Below, piece by piece: positions 47,816 through 54,864 of a stretch of DNA of 64,000 nt. A program made the position numbers and the translations under genes. Under the pieces are notes generated by a model. It saw nothing but the letters and a program-made list of their open reading frames with translations, made no database searches and was not told the origin of the DNA. Source of the DNA: an uncultured Sphingomonadaceae bacterium (GTDB lineage Bacteria > Pseudomonadota > Alphaproteobacteria > Sphingomonadales > Sphingomonadaceae); NCBI GenBank assembly GCA_947501695.1, contig CANMWO010000001.1, forward strand, positions 1,302,001-1,366,000. The letters run 5' to 3'. The stretch's first letter is position 1, and every line of letters begins with the position of its first letter.

Positions 47816-49058
47816 AGCGAAGCACCTGCACTGGATCCGTGCTTGCAGCTTTAAAAGCCGGATATAGGGTCGCTAGGAAGCTGAAGAGCAGCGCAAGCAT
47901 TGCTATTCCAAACACCTCCATCGGATCTGTTCTGGCTGGTAATTCAGTCAAGAAACGTATCGAAGGATCCCAAAGGTTTTGACCCGTAATAATCTGTACG
48001 AAGTTGATCACGTTCTGCCTGAAATAAATCGCGATCAAACCCAATATTATCCCAGCCGCGATCCCCAATGCTCCAATTGAGGTCCCGACGGTAACAAATA
48101 TTCTGGTCAATGAAGCTCGTGAGGCCCCCATAGTTCGTAATATTGCAATATCTCGAGTTTTGGCTCGTACCAGCATGATCAGTGACGAAAGAATGTTGAA
48201 AACCGCTACCAATATGATGATCGACAAAATTACGAACATCACGACCCGCTCAACCTGAAGCGTCTCAAAAAGAGAAGCATTCATAGTCTTCCAATCCGTA
48301 ATCTCGGCACGCCCATCAATTTTCGGATATAAAGGTGCGATTATTTGATTCACATTTTGCGCATCGTTTGTCTGTATCTCAATCATTCCGATCTGATCGC
48401 CTAATAGCATCAATGTCTGGGCATCCTCCATCGGCATGATCACGAAGGCTTTATCGTAATCGTAAACCCCTACTTCAAATACAGCTGCGACCTCGTAGGA
48501 TATTTCGCGAGGGACTGTTCCGAAGGGTGTAGAACGGCCTTGTGGGTTCATTAGAGTTATTCGGCTTCCCAGCTGGGCGCCAAGCGTTTGTGCAAGCCTA
48601 CTGCCAATAGCTACACGGCCGCTGTCAGGTTCCAGCGCAGCTAAATCTCCGGCCACCGTTTTTCCATCTAGCGTATCATTGGTCAATATATCTTGAGTCA
48701 ACATTCCGCGTACCAATACGGCCTCTACACGGCCGTTATATATACCCGCCAAAGGCATCTCAATCAAAGGCGATGCAGACACGACCCCTTCGGTACTTCG
48801 TGTTTCTTCCAACAAATCGCGCCAATCAGGTAACCGTCCGCCATAGCCTTGGATCACGGCATGGCCATTTAACCCAACAATCTTGTCGAACAATTCGGCT
48901 CGAAAACCATTCATTACACTCATCACAACGATGAGAGCGGCAACACCCAGCATCACAGCAACCAGACTGATGCTGGCCACCAAGAAAATAAACCCTTCCC
49001 CCTTACCGGGTAGAAGATAGCGTTTGGCAATGACCCATTCATAACGGGATAGAAGCAT
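47808..49058 (-). CDS. lolC: Lipoprotein-releasing ABC transporter permease LolC/E-type
   Basis: A 416-residue FtsX-type permease. Four transmembrane segments are visible: one at about 25-48 and three near the C-terminus, with a large periplasmic loop between. ATG 49058 begins [19 protein letters not shown], as in LolC/LolE proteins, and GGAAGA lies 10 bases upstream. An in-frame TTG 60 bases earlier gives an unusual extension and is rejected. Only one permease gene is beside lolD, so it may work as a homodimer (LolF-like) or pair with a distant LolE. Confidence 0.93.
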   Translation of the reverse strand: MLLSRYEWVIAKRYLLPGKGEGFIFLVASISLVAVMLGVAALIVVMSVMNGFRAELFDKIVGLNGHAVIQGYGGRLPDWRDLLEETRSTEGVVSASPLIEMPLAGIYNGRVEAVLVRGMLTQDILTNDTLDGKTVAGDLAALEPDSGRVAIGSRLAQTLGAQLGSRITLMNPQGRSTPFGTVPREISYEVAAVFEVGVYDYDKAFVIMPMEDAQTLMLLGDQIGMIEIQTNDAQNVNQIIAPLYPKIDGRAEITDWKTMNASLFETLQVERVVMFVILSIIILVAVFNILSSLIMLVRAKTRDIAILRTMGASRASLTRIFVTVGTSIGALGIAAGIILGLIAIYFRQNVINFVQIITGQNLWDPSIRFLTELPARTDPMEVFGIAMLALLFSFLATLYPAFKAASTDPVQVLRYE

Positions 49059-49483
49059 AGGAGTTTGATCTTCCTGAAAAACTATTGTGGCTTTACGGTC
49101 GCGAAGCGGCGCAGGCAAGAGTGATGCTGGCTAAAATGCTGTTGCCATTATGACACAAGCCTGAACCAATATTGCACATTTGTGAAAATTTGCATGACAA
49201 TAGCGGACATGACGATCAGAGATAGTAACAGAATCAATTACCGCTTAATGGTCATGGTTCAGGGATCCTTTCTGGTTCCGTCGGATGTTGGGGGACAAAC
49301 GGCGTTGAATAAGACAGGAAAACAGGGGGACGATATTATCGTCACCATTTTCGCCCGGAGTCAGAAATGGCTCCGGGCGTTTTTGTTTACGGGTCAGTTT
49401 CTTGACCACAACGCCTCTTGAAATCCCAAAATCTGATAATATCTTTGTTAGGCGAGATGCCACTTTGGATTTTGCAATACAGA
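49059..49483. other. Gene-free region with unassigned plus-strand transcript signals
   Basis: Apart from the terminator and the heat-shock leader, no gene can be supported in this stretch. An open frame at 49182-49421 runs straight through the terminator hairpin, so it is not coding. The hairpin GACGAT-ATT-ATCGTC at 49329-49343, followed by the terminator, suggests a structured transcript. Low-confidence heat-shock promoter elements for the downstream Hsp20 gene (CTTGACC at 49401, CCCAAAATC at about 49425) lie at the right end. Confidence 0.4.
49352..49385 (+). terminator. Orphan Rho-independent terminator
   Basis: A perfect nine-base stem, CGCCCGGAG at 49352-49360 and CTCCGGGCG at 49371-49379, with a 10-base loop, is followed by a run of T at 49380-49384 on the plus strand. 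The minus-strand side has A, so it acts on plus transcription. There is no plus-strand gene in front of it, which makes it unassigned. It would isolate the heat-shock gene from upstream transcription. Confidence 0.8.
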
Positions 49484-49536
49484 ACCGGACGCCATTTTGG
49501 GTCCAACATTTTAATTGCTCAAATGAGGATAAAGAT
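49484..49536 (+). promoter_or_regulatory. ROSE-like RNA thermometer in the Hsp20 leader
   Basis: TTGCTC (49515-49520) can pair with the Shine-Dalgarno strand GAGGAT (49525-49530), closing a four-base loop (AAAT) with a G-G mismatch in the stem. This is the signature of the ROSE thermometer, in which a UUGCU-type element masks the ribosome-binding site at low temperature. A second hairpin, GGAC (49487-49490) with GTCC (49501-49504), lies upstream. The ATG follows at 49537. Confidence 0.65.
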
Positions 49537-50016
49537 ATGAACCGTTTTGATTTTACCCCCTATCGCCGCTCAACCGTTGGTTTTGATCGGCTTTTTGACT
49601 TGCTCGAGAATAATGCTCGGGCACAGCAATCTGAAAATTACCCCCCATTTAACATCGAACGCAGTGGCGAAGACCATTACCGGATCACACTTGCGGTCGC
49701 CGGTTTTAAAGATGATGAAATTGAAATCACTGCTCAGCAAAATCTGCTGCTGGTAGCTGGTAACAAGGGTGCCGATGAAAATGAAGGAAAACAATTTCTG
49801 CACATGGGAATCGCGAACCGTAATTTTGAACGCCGCTTCGAGCTTGCCGATTTCGTCCGGGTCGACAACGCAGTATTGAGCGATGGTCTACTTGCAATTG
49901 ATTTAGTTCGCGAAATTCCTGACGCTATGAAACCTCAGAAAATTGCCATCAATGCTGGCGATAATGTCACCAAAATTGATCACAAATCTAACAAGTCTGA
50001 TGATAAGGCTGCTTAA
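49537..50016 (+). CDS. Small heat-shock protein (Hsp20/IbpA-like)
   Basis: A 159-residue small heat-shock chaperone with an alpha-crystallin domain (about 37-135), starting from PPFNIERSGEDHYRITLAVAGF. The C-terminal IxI-type motif is KIAIN. Small heat-shock proteins hold unfolding proteins for refolding. The ATG at 49537 follows GAGGAT, the masked ribosome-binding site, and supports the choice over an earlier frame extension. It is monocistronic, with its own terminator downstream. Confidence 0.93.
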   Translation: MNRFDFTPYRRSTVGFDRLFDLLENNARAQQSENYPPFNIERSGEDHYRITLAVAGFKDDEIEITAQQNLLLVAGNKGADENEGKQFLHMGIANRNFERRFELADFVRVDNAVLSDGLLAIDLVREIPDAMKPQKIAINAGDNVTKIDHKSNKSDDKAA

Positions 50017-50038
50017 GCCTCAATCTTAACTCCAATTG

Positions 50039-50072
50039 AAGGCAGCTAATTGGATTTGGCTGCCTTTTTTTG
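50039..50072 (+). terminator. Rho-independent terminator of the Hsp20 gene
   Basis: AAGGCAGC at 50039-50046 pairs with GCTGCCTT at 50059-50066, followed by a T-run at 50065-50071, just 23 bases after the stop of the heat-shock gene. Confidence 0.9.
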
Positions 50073-50084
50073 AATCTAATCATA

Positions 50085-50148
50085 TAAAAACAAAAAAATG
50101 GGGCAGCCGGATGAGGATCCGACTGCCCCTGACACCCGCGTGGTGTCA
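50085..50148 (-). terminator. Tandem hairpins ending the CRP-family gene
   Basis: On the minus strand the transcript of the regulator meets GGTGTCA/TGACACC (50130-50148), then a strong stem GGGGCAG-x-CGGAT with ATCCG-x-CTGCCCC (50100-50129), then ATTTTTTTGTTTTT. The second stem with its U-run is a complete terminator. The first stem is an extra hairpin with unclear role. Confidence 0.85.
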
Positions 50149-50190
50149 CTCTTGACGAAATTAGCCCGGGTCGCAAATGGCCAACTTCAT

Positions 50191-50907
50191 TCAAGAATCT
50201 GCATTGGCAATGTTGGAAAGAGTAGCGTGATTCAATATCCGCACTTTCCCGCTTTCAACCGAAACTATGCCATCTTCTGACCAGGTTGAAAGTTGCCGAT
50301 TAATATGTTCGCGCGACATCCCGGCAAAATTGCCAAGCTCGCTTTGACTTAGATCCAGTTTTAAACGCCCCTCTTCTGCGCCAACAACTGATAATCTCAA
50401 TAGATAGCGCGCTAGCCGAGGCCCTGATGTATAGGCCCGGTCTCCCTCGATCATGGTATTTGCCGTCCGAATGCGGTTTGCCATGACTTTAAGAAGCCGT
50501 AATGCCATATTTTTATGGTTTTTCAAAATTTCTTCAAAAGCTATCCGCGTAATGGTCAATGCTGTGATCGGTTCAATTGCAGTGACACTGGCAGTTCTTT
50601 CACCACCATCAAGCAGCGCAATCTCGCCCAAAACCTGTCCCGGCTCAGCATAATCCAATACGATTTCATGTCCATTGCTGGCGATCATACTGGTCCGCGC
50701 ATTGCCCGACAATAATATCAGTAATGAGTTTCCAGGATCGCCCTGCATGATCAATTCATCCCCTTTTGCATATTCCACGAAATGCCCGCGCAATATCAAA
50801 TCCGCCAGTTCCGCCTCGTCACAATCAGCGAACAAACTATGCTCTGCCAATATGCCTGCAAGTTCTTCGGCTTTCACTTTACTCGTCCCATTCCAAGTCA
50901 CTTGCAT
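50191..50907 (-). CDS. Crp/Fnr family transcriptional regulator
   Basis: A 238-residue cyclic-nucleotide-binding regulator. The phosphate-binding cassette GEIALLDGGERTASVTA (about 94-110) keeps Glu95 and Arg104, matching cAMP-contacting residues in E. coli CRP. The helix-turn-helix at about 187-210 has MSREHINRQLSTW, with Arg199, Glu200 and Arg204 at the positions that read TGTGA in CRP. No iron-sulfur cysteines as in FNR are found. A TGTGA-N6-TCACT site lies in its own promoter. It probably answers to cAMP; ligand is inferred. Confidence 0.9.
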   Translation of the reverse strand: MQVTWNGTSKVKAEELAGILAEHSLFADCDEAELADLILRGHFVEYAKGDELIMQGDPGNSLLILLSGNARTSMIASNGHEIVLDYAEPGQVLGEIALLDGGERTASVTAIEPITALTITRIAFEEILKNHKNMALRLLKVMANRIRTANTMIEGDRAYTSGPRLARYLLRLSVVGAEEGRLKLDLSQSELGNFAGMSREHINRQLSTWSEDGIVSVESGKVRILNHATLSNIANADS

Positions 50908-50944
50908 TTGTTAACCGGTTGATAACCAATTCTCATTGCTTGGA

Positions 50945-50960
50945 TGTGACAATAGTCACT
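50945..50960. promoter_or_regulatory. CRP-like operator in the promoter of the CRP-family gene
   Basis: TGTGA, six bases (CAATAG), TCACT: a near-perfect match to the CRP consensus with one mismatch in the last base. It is centred about 45 bases before the regulator's start codon and about 30 bases past the pyrG stop. The regulator's recognition helix has the residues expected to bind it, so autoregulation is likely. Confidence 0.55.
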
Positions 50961-50983
50961 TGCTGTAAAAAGGATTGGATAAA

Positions 50984-52615
50984 TTAGACAAGTCGGCTTT
51001 GTTTTACCGCAGCAGCGATAAAAGAAGCAAAAAGTGGATGTGGATCAAAAGGTTTGCTCTTTAGTTCCGGGTGGTACTGCACTCCGACAAACCAGCTATG
51101 ATCGGGACGCTCGACAATCTCTGGAAGCTCGCCATCCGGCGACATTCCAGAGAATATCAGCCCAGTTTGCTCCAGCTGTTCCACATAACCTTTATTGACT
51201 TCGTACCGATGGCGATGCCGTTCGTTGATCACATCAGAGCCATAAATTTCGCTGACTTTAGAACCTTGCTGCAATCGAGCTTCATAGGCGCCAAGTCGCA
51301 TAGTTCCGCCCAAATCACCACCTGATTCGCGCTTTTGCAGCCCCTCTTCCGTCATCCACTCGGTAATCAGTCCAACAATAGGCTCCGCAGTTTCGCCAAA
51401 TTCAGTAGTTGAGGCCGCATCAATTCCGGCTTGATTACGCGCTGCTTCTACACAAGCCATTTGCATACCCAGACAAATACCAAAAAACGGAACATCATGT
51501 TCTCGTGCGAATCGCACCGAACCGATTTTACCTTCGCTGCCCCGTTCTCCAAAGCCGCCTGGTACAAGAATCGCGTGTAACGGTTCCAAATTAGCGGCTA
51601 GATCGCTGTCGTCTTCGAACAATTCGGCATCAAGCCACCGGACCTGTACTTTTACCCGATTCGCAAGACCGCCATGGAAAAGCGCTTCTTGAAGCGACTT
51701 ATATGCATCCTGTAAGCCGACATATTTACCAACGACACCAACGATAACTTCGCCTTCGGGGTTTTCTATCCGCTCCATTACATCGTTCCAGCGGGTCAAA
51801 TCCGGATCCGGCGCATTGATAATCCCAAACGCATTCAAGACTTCGCGATCAAGGCCTTCTTCATGATATTGCAAAGGCACATTGTAGATACTGCTAGCAT
51901 CAAGAGCAGGGATCACTGCTTCTTTGCGAACATTGCAGAATTGCGCGATTTTCGCGCGCTCACTATCTGGCAATTCATGTTCACAACGGCAAAGTAGTAT
52001 ATCCGGCTGTATCCCCAAAGATGTCAATTCCCGCACACTATGCTGCGTTGGCTTGGTCTTTAGCTCACCTGCGGCCGCAATATAGGGCACCAGCGTCACA
52101 TGGACTGAAATCGCATTGGCGCGTCCAACTTTGTTGCGCAACTGTCGAATCGCTTCGATAAAGGGCAAACTTTCAATATCACCGACCGTGCCGCCAATTT
52201 CGCAGAGCACAAAGTCGATCCCGTCGAGCTTATCCTGCGCAAATTCCTGTATAGCGTCAGTAACGTGAGGAATCACCTGCACTGTAGCGCCGAGATAATC
52301 GCCGCGCCGTTCCTTGGTGATAATCGACTGATAGATTCGCCCGGACGTCACATTATCGGATTGCAGTGACGGAACACCGGTAAACCGTTCATAATGACCT
52401 AAGTCCAGATCGGTCTCAGCGCCATCGTCAGTGACATAAACTTCACCGTGCTGATAAGGGGACATCGTGCCCGGATCAACGTTCAGATAAGGGTCTAACT
52501 TACGGATTCGTACCGAATATCCGCGTGCTTGAAGAAGCGCGCCGAGGCTCGCTGCCATGAGACCTTTGCCAAGTGAGGAGACCACACCGCCGGTTATAAA
52601 AATATATCGCGCCAT
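50984..52615 (-). CDS. pyrG: CTP synthase
   Basis: A 543-residue enzyme that aminates UTP to CTP with glutamine. The N-terminal synthetase domain begins [19 protein letters not shown]. The C-terminal class I glutaminase has the nucleophile elbow [10 protein letters not shown], and the His/Glu pair in [17 protein letters not shown]. Length and motifs are standard. The gene follows secG by 122 bases; tpiA-secG-pyrG is a conserved alphaproteobacterial order. Confidence 0.98.
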   Translation of the reverse strand: MARYIFITGGVVSSLGKGLMAASLGALLQARGYSVRIRKLDPYLNVDPGTMSPYQHGEVYVTDDGAETDLDLGHYERFTGVPSLQSDNVTSGRIYQSIITKERRGDYLGATVQVIPHVTDAIQEFAQDKLDGIDFVLCEIGGTVGDIESLPFIEAIRQLRNKVGRANAISVHVTLVPYIAAAGELKTKPTQHSVRELTSLGIQPDILLCRCEHELPDSERAKIAQFCNVRKEAVIPALDASSIYNVPLQYHEEGLDREVLNAFGIINAPDPDLTRWNDVMERIENPEGEVIVGVVGKYVGLQDAYKSLQEALFHGGLANRVKVQVRWLDAELFEDDSDLAANLEPLHAILVPGGFGERGSEGKIGSVRFAREHDVPFFGICLGMQMACVEAARNQAGIDAASTTEFGETAEPIVGLITEWMTEEGLQKRESGGDLGGTMRLGAYEARLQQGSKVSEIYGSDVINERHRHRYEVNKGYVEQLEQTGLIFSGMSPDGELPEIVERPDHSWFVGVQYHPELKSKPFDPHPLFASFIAAAVKQSRLV

Positions 52616-52737
52616 GGGAGGAAAGGCTTAAGGCGTGTCCTACCGAAATGGCAAGCGTGCGAATCCGAAAAAACGATATTTATTTTCAATCGCTACTAAA
52701 TTTTACGAATGGACGCTCTCGACGAGCAGACAATCAA

Positions 52738-53145
52738 TTATTGATCGAGAGGAACTGCACCATCAGCAGCTGCCGGCGCTGCATCGTTCGTTCCCTCAGC
52801 CTGTGCCGCAGCAGCAGCCAGTGGGTCATCACCAACCAAAGGCACCGCATCCGTTGGTTCGGCAGGTGCCACAGGAATGCTGGTATCGCGTTCCAGCGTC
52901 TGATCAATGGTCGAAGGCTGACCTTCCGAAGCCGCCAAAAAAGCCAAAGAAATGGACAAAGCGACAAATAAAACGGCCAATACGGTGGTTGTCCGAGTCA
53001 GCAAATCCGCTGCACCACGCGCGGACATCATGCCGGATGGACTACCACCGACACCCAACCCGCCGCCTTCGGACCGCTGCATCAATATAACGCCAACAAG
53101 GGCGGCTGCGACAATCGCCTGAACAACGGTGAGAAATAGAAACAT
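52738..53145 (-). CDS. secG: Preprotein translocase subunit SecG
   Basis: A 135-residue SecG of the SecYEG channel. Two transmembrane helices lie at about residues 2-21 and 53-72, separated by a glycine-rich loop with GGGLGVGG. The C-terminal tail (about 75-135) is rich in Ala, Pro and Glu and is longer than in E. coli, as usual in sphingomonads. An antisense open frame at 52635-53090 is a shadow of this gene. It is separated from tpiA by 785 bases, containing repeats and a dead gene. Confidence 0.92.
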   Translation of the reverse strand: MFLFLTVVQAIVAAALVGVILMQRSEGGGLGVGGSPSGMMSARGAADLLTRTTTVLAVLFVALSISLAFLAASEGQPSTIDQTLERDTSIPVAPAEPTDAVPLVGDDPLAAAAAQAEGTNDAAPAAADGAVPLDQ

Positions 53146-53715
53146 GACTAGGTCCGAACGTAATGGTTTAACTGTGAGCAGCGCACATAGCGATTGGGCG
53201 GCGCGAGTTCAAGCGGTGAAAGATCATGGCGCCCACTTATACAGACACATGTCACGCCTCTCCTAATCCGTGCGGATTGAACCCGTCGAAGCCCCTGCCG
53301 GGAGCCGATCACATCTGCGACCCTTTGGCAACGCCCGCAAGCCTGAGACAAATGCACATAGAGAATCTATTCCTCCGCAAAGTTCACACAAATCACACCT
53401 GCTTTCCGCCTCCGAACAACGGGCCAAAGTTCACACAAGCCACACGCCAGTTCGCCGTCTGCTTCATCATGAATTTCATTCCAAAGTTCACACAAATCAC
53501 ATCTATTCTATTTTCTACTAACCAACTGTTTTAAATAGATTTATACTCAAACAGATCATGCTTTTAGTTTGCAAAAATACGAATTCAAGAACGATGCTAT
53601 TCTTAATATCTATGAAGCATAATGTAGGAAAGGCACTAAGCGTATACCTCGGTGATTTCACCTGAATCAGGACGCCGCATAAATTCATTCAATGCCGGCT
53701 ATTTAAATATCCTGC
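53146..53715. other. Gene-free stretch between secG and the TIGR03643-like remnant
   Basis: No convincing coding region exists here on either strand; the open frames are short and lack ribosome-binding sites. The left part (53150-53340) presumably holds the secG promoter. The middle has three copies of a 21-bp direct repeat (53378-53502). The rest, about 53520-53715, is AT-rich and has no recognised element. Confidence 0.6.
53378..53502. repeat. Three direct copies of a 21-bp repeat
   Basis: CAAAGTTCACACAAATCACAC at 53378-53398, a copy with two changes at 53425-53445, and one with the last base changed at 53482-53502. Spacers of 26 and 36 bases are unlike each other. The copies are not a CRISPR array (too few, spacing unequal), and nothing codes across them. 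Possible meaning: a dispersed intergenic repeat or an iterated protein-binding site. Confidence 0.75.
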
Positions 53716-53925
53716 CTATTTATAAACAGCCCGCCAATCACCAAAATCACGGACACGTTTGCGCCATGTGCTGTAGCTGCCCGTTTTCAGATTGGATCGC
53801 ATAATCGCTTTCACCTAATCTGGGCTGACCCTGTGTAATTTGCGGATCGTCTCAAACGGCACATGATCGCTCAGCGCCATTTCGATAATTTCACTTACGA
53901 TCTCTTCTGGTTGTTCCGGCGCTTG
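53716..53925 (-). pseudogene. Broken TIGR03643/DUF2805-type gene
   Basis: Minus-strand codons after 53880 read MALSDHVPFETIRKLHRVSPD, then an in-frame TAG (53815-53817), then VKAIMRSNLKTGSYSTWRKR and VRDFGDWRAVYK with a stop at 53716. The family has Glu or similar where the TAG stands, so a single GAG-to-TAG change would explain it. No good start codon precedes the frame, which runs back into the tpiA end. Interpretation as a family member is by recalled motif similarity. Confidence 0.7.
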
Positions 53926-53930
53926 TGCTA

Positions 53931-54677
53931 TTAGATCGCAGCAGCTGCCTTGATAATCGGTCCAAATTTCTCAGCAGTCAGACTGGCACCACCCACAAGC
54001 CCGCCATCGACATTCGGCACCGAAAGCAACTCTGCCGCATTGCCTCCATTCATTGAACCGCCGTAGAGTATCCGTACGGCATCAGCCCCCTCGCCCGTCA
54101 GTTCAACTAACTTGCCCCGAATGGCTGCATGCATTTCTTCGACATCTGAGGCTTCCGGAACCCGTCCTGTGCCGATGGCCCAGACGGGCTCATAAGCGAT
54201 GGTGAGCCATGTTGCAGCGGCATTATCAGGAAACGATCCCTCCAACTGGCCGCAAACGACATCGACAGCTTTCCCGGCATCGCGTTCTTCCTCGGTTTCA
54301 CCCACGCAGATAATCGCACCCAGTCCAGCAGTGTGAATGGCTTCTGCCTTGGCTTTTATTTCTGAGTCGACTTCATGTTGGTCTGCACGGCGTTCACTAT
54401 GCCCTAAAATCGACATTTTCGCGCCTGCTTCGCGGATCATGGCGGCGGACAAACAACCGGTATGCGCACCTTTCGCTGCAAAGTGGCAATCTTGTGCGCC
54501 GATCGTAAATCCAGGAACATTGCCAGCGGCTTGTGCAATCAGGGTCACGGGCGGACATATAGCGACATCAACCTGGCTATTCTGCTCCGCAATAGCAGCT
54601 ATTTCAACAATATCGGACAGTTGCTCACGCAAACCGTTCATCTTCCAATTGCCCACAATATATTTCCGATTGGCCAT
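53931..54677 (-). CDS. tpiA: Triose-phosphate isomerase
   Basis: A 248-residue TIM-barrel enzyme interconverting dihydroxyacetone phosphate and glyceraldehyde-3-phosphate. The N-terminal NWKMNG holds the catalytic lysine, LGHSERR the histidine, and AYEPVWAIGTG the catalytic glutamate with loop 6. The phosphate loop GGSMNGGNAAELL and C-terminal VDGGLVGGASL are intact. The stop is next to the broken TIGR03643-like frame on the same strand. Confidence 0.98.
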   Translation of the reverse strand: MANRKYIVGNWKMNGLREQLSDIVEIAAIAEQNSQVDVAICPPVTLIAQAAGNVPGFTIGAQDCHFAAKGAHTGCLSAAMIREAGAKMSILGHSERRADQHEVDSEIKAKAEAIHTAGLGAIICVGETEEERDAGKAVDVVCGQLEGSFPDNAAATWLTIAYEPVWAIGTGRVPEASDVEEMHAAIRGKLVELTGEGADAVRILYGGSMNGGNAAELLSVPNVDGGLVGGASLTAEKFGPIIKAAAAI

Positions 54678-54864
54678 AGTCGCTCCATCCCCTGCTATTA
54701 TCTCTTATATGTGCTGCCTTCCCGCTAACAAATAACTGCACATCTGCCAAACGGGTTTATGTGGAACAGCTTTTCATTTGCCTGCGCCCTTTTGCTTGAA
54801 CGAAAAACGCAAGCCGACTAAAGCATCGGAAAGTAAACCTACCCTAACAGAATGCAATATTCTT

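Noticed and set aside
49182-49421. 79-codon open frame upstream of Hsp20
   Set aside because: It runs through a strong terminator hairpin, has no ribosome-binding site and no protein-like composition.
50100-50148. Tandem hairpins considered as part of a tRNA-like gene because of a terminal CCA-like sequence
   Set aside because: No D, anticodon or T arms can be folded; the U-run identifies a terminator.
52635-53090. 151-codon frame antisense to secG
   Set aside because: It is the shadow of secG: low-complexity Pro/His/Arg-rich translation with no start signal.
53378-53502. Three repeats considered as a CRISPR array
   Set aside because: Only three copies, a short repeat and unequal spacers, with no cas genes nearby.
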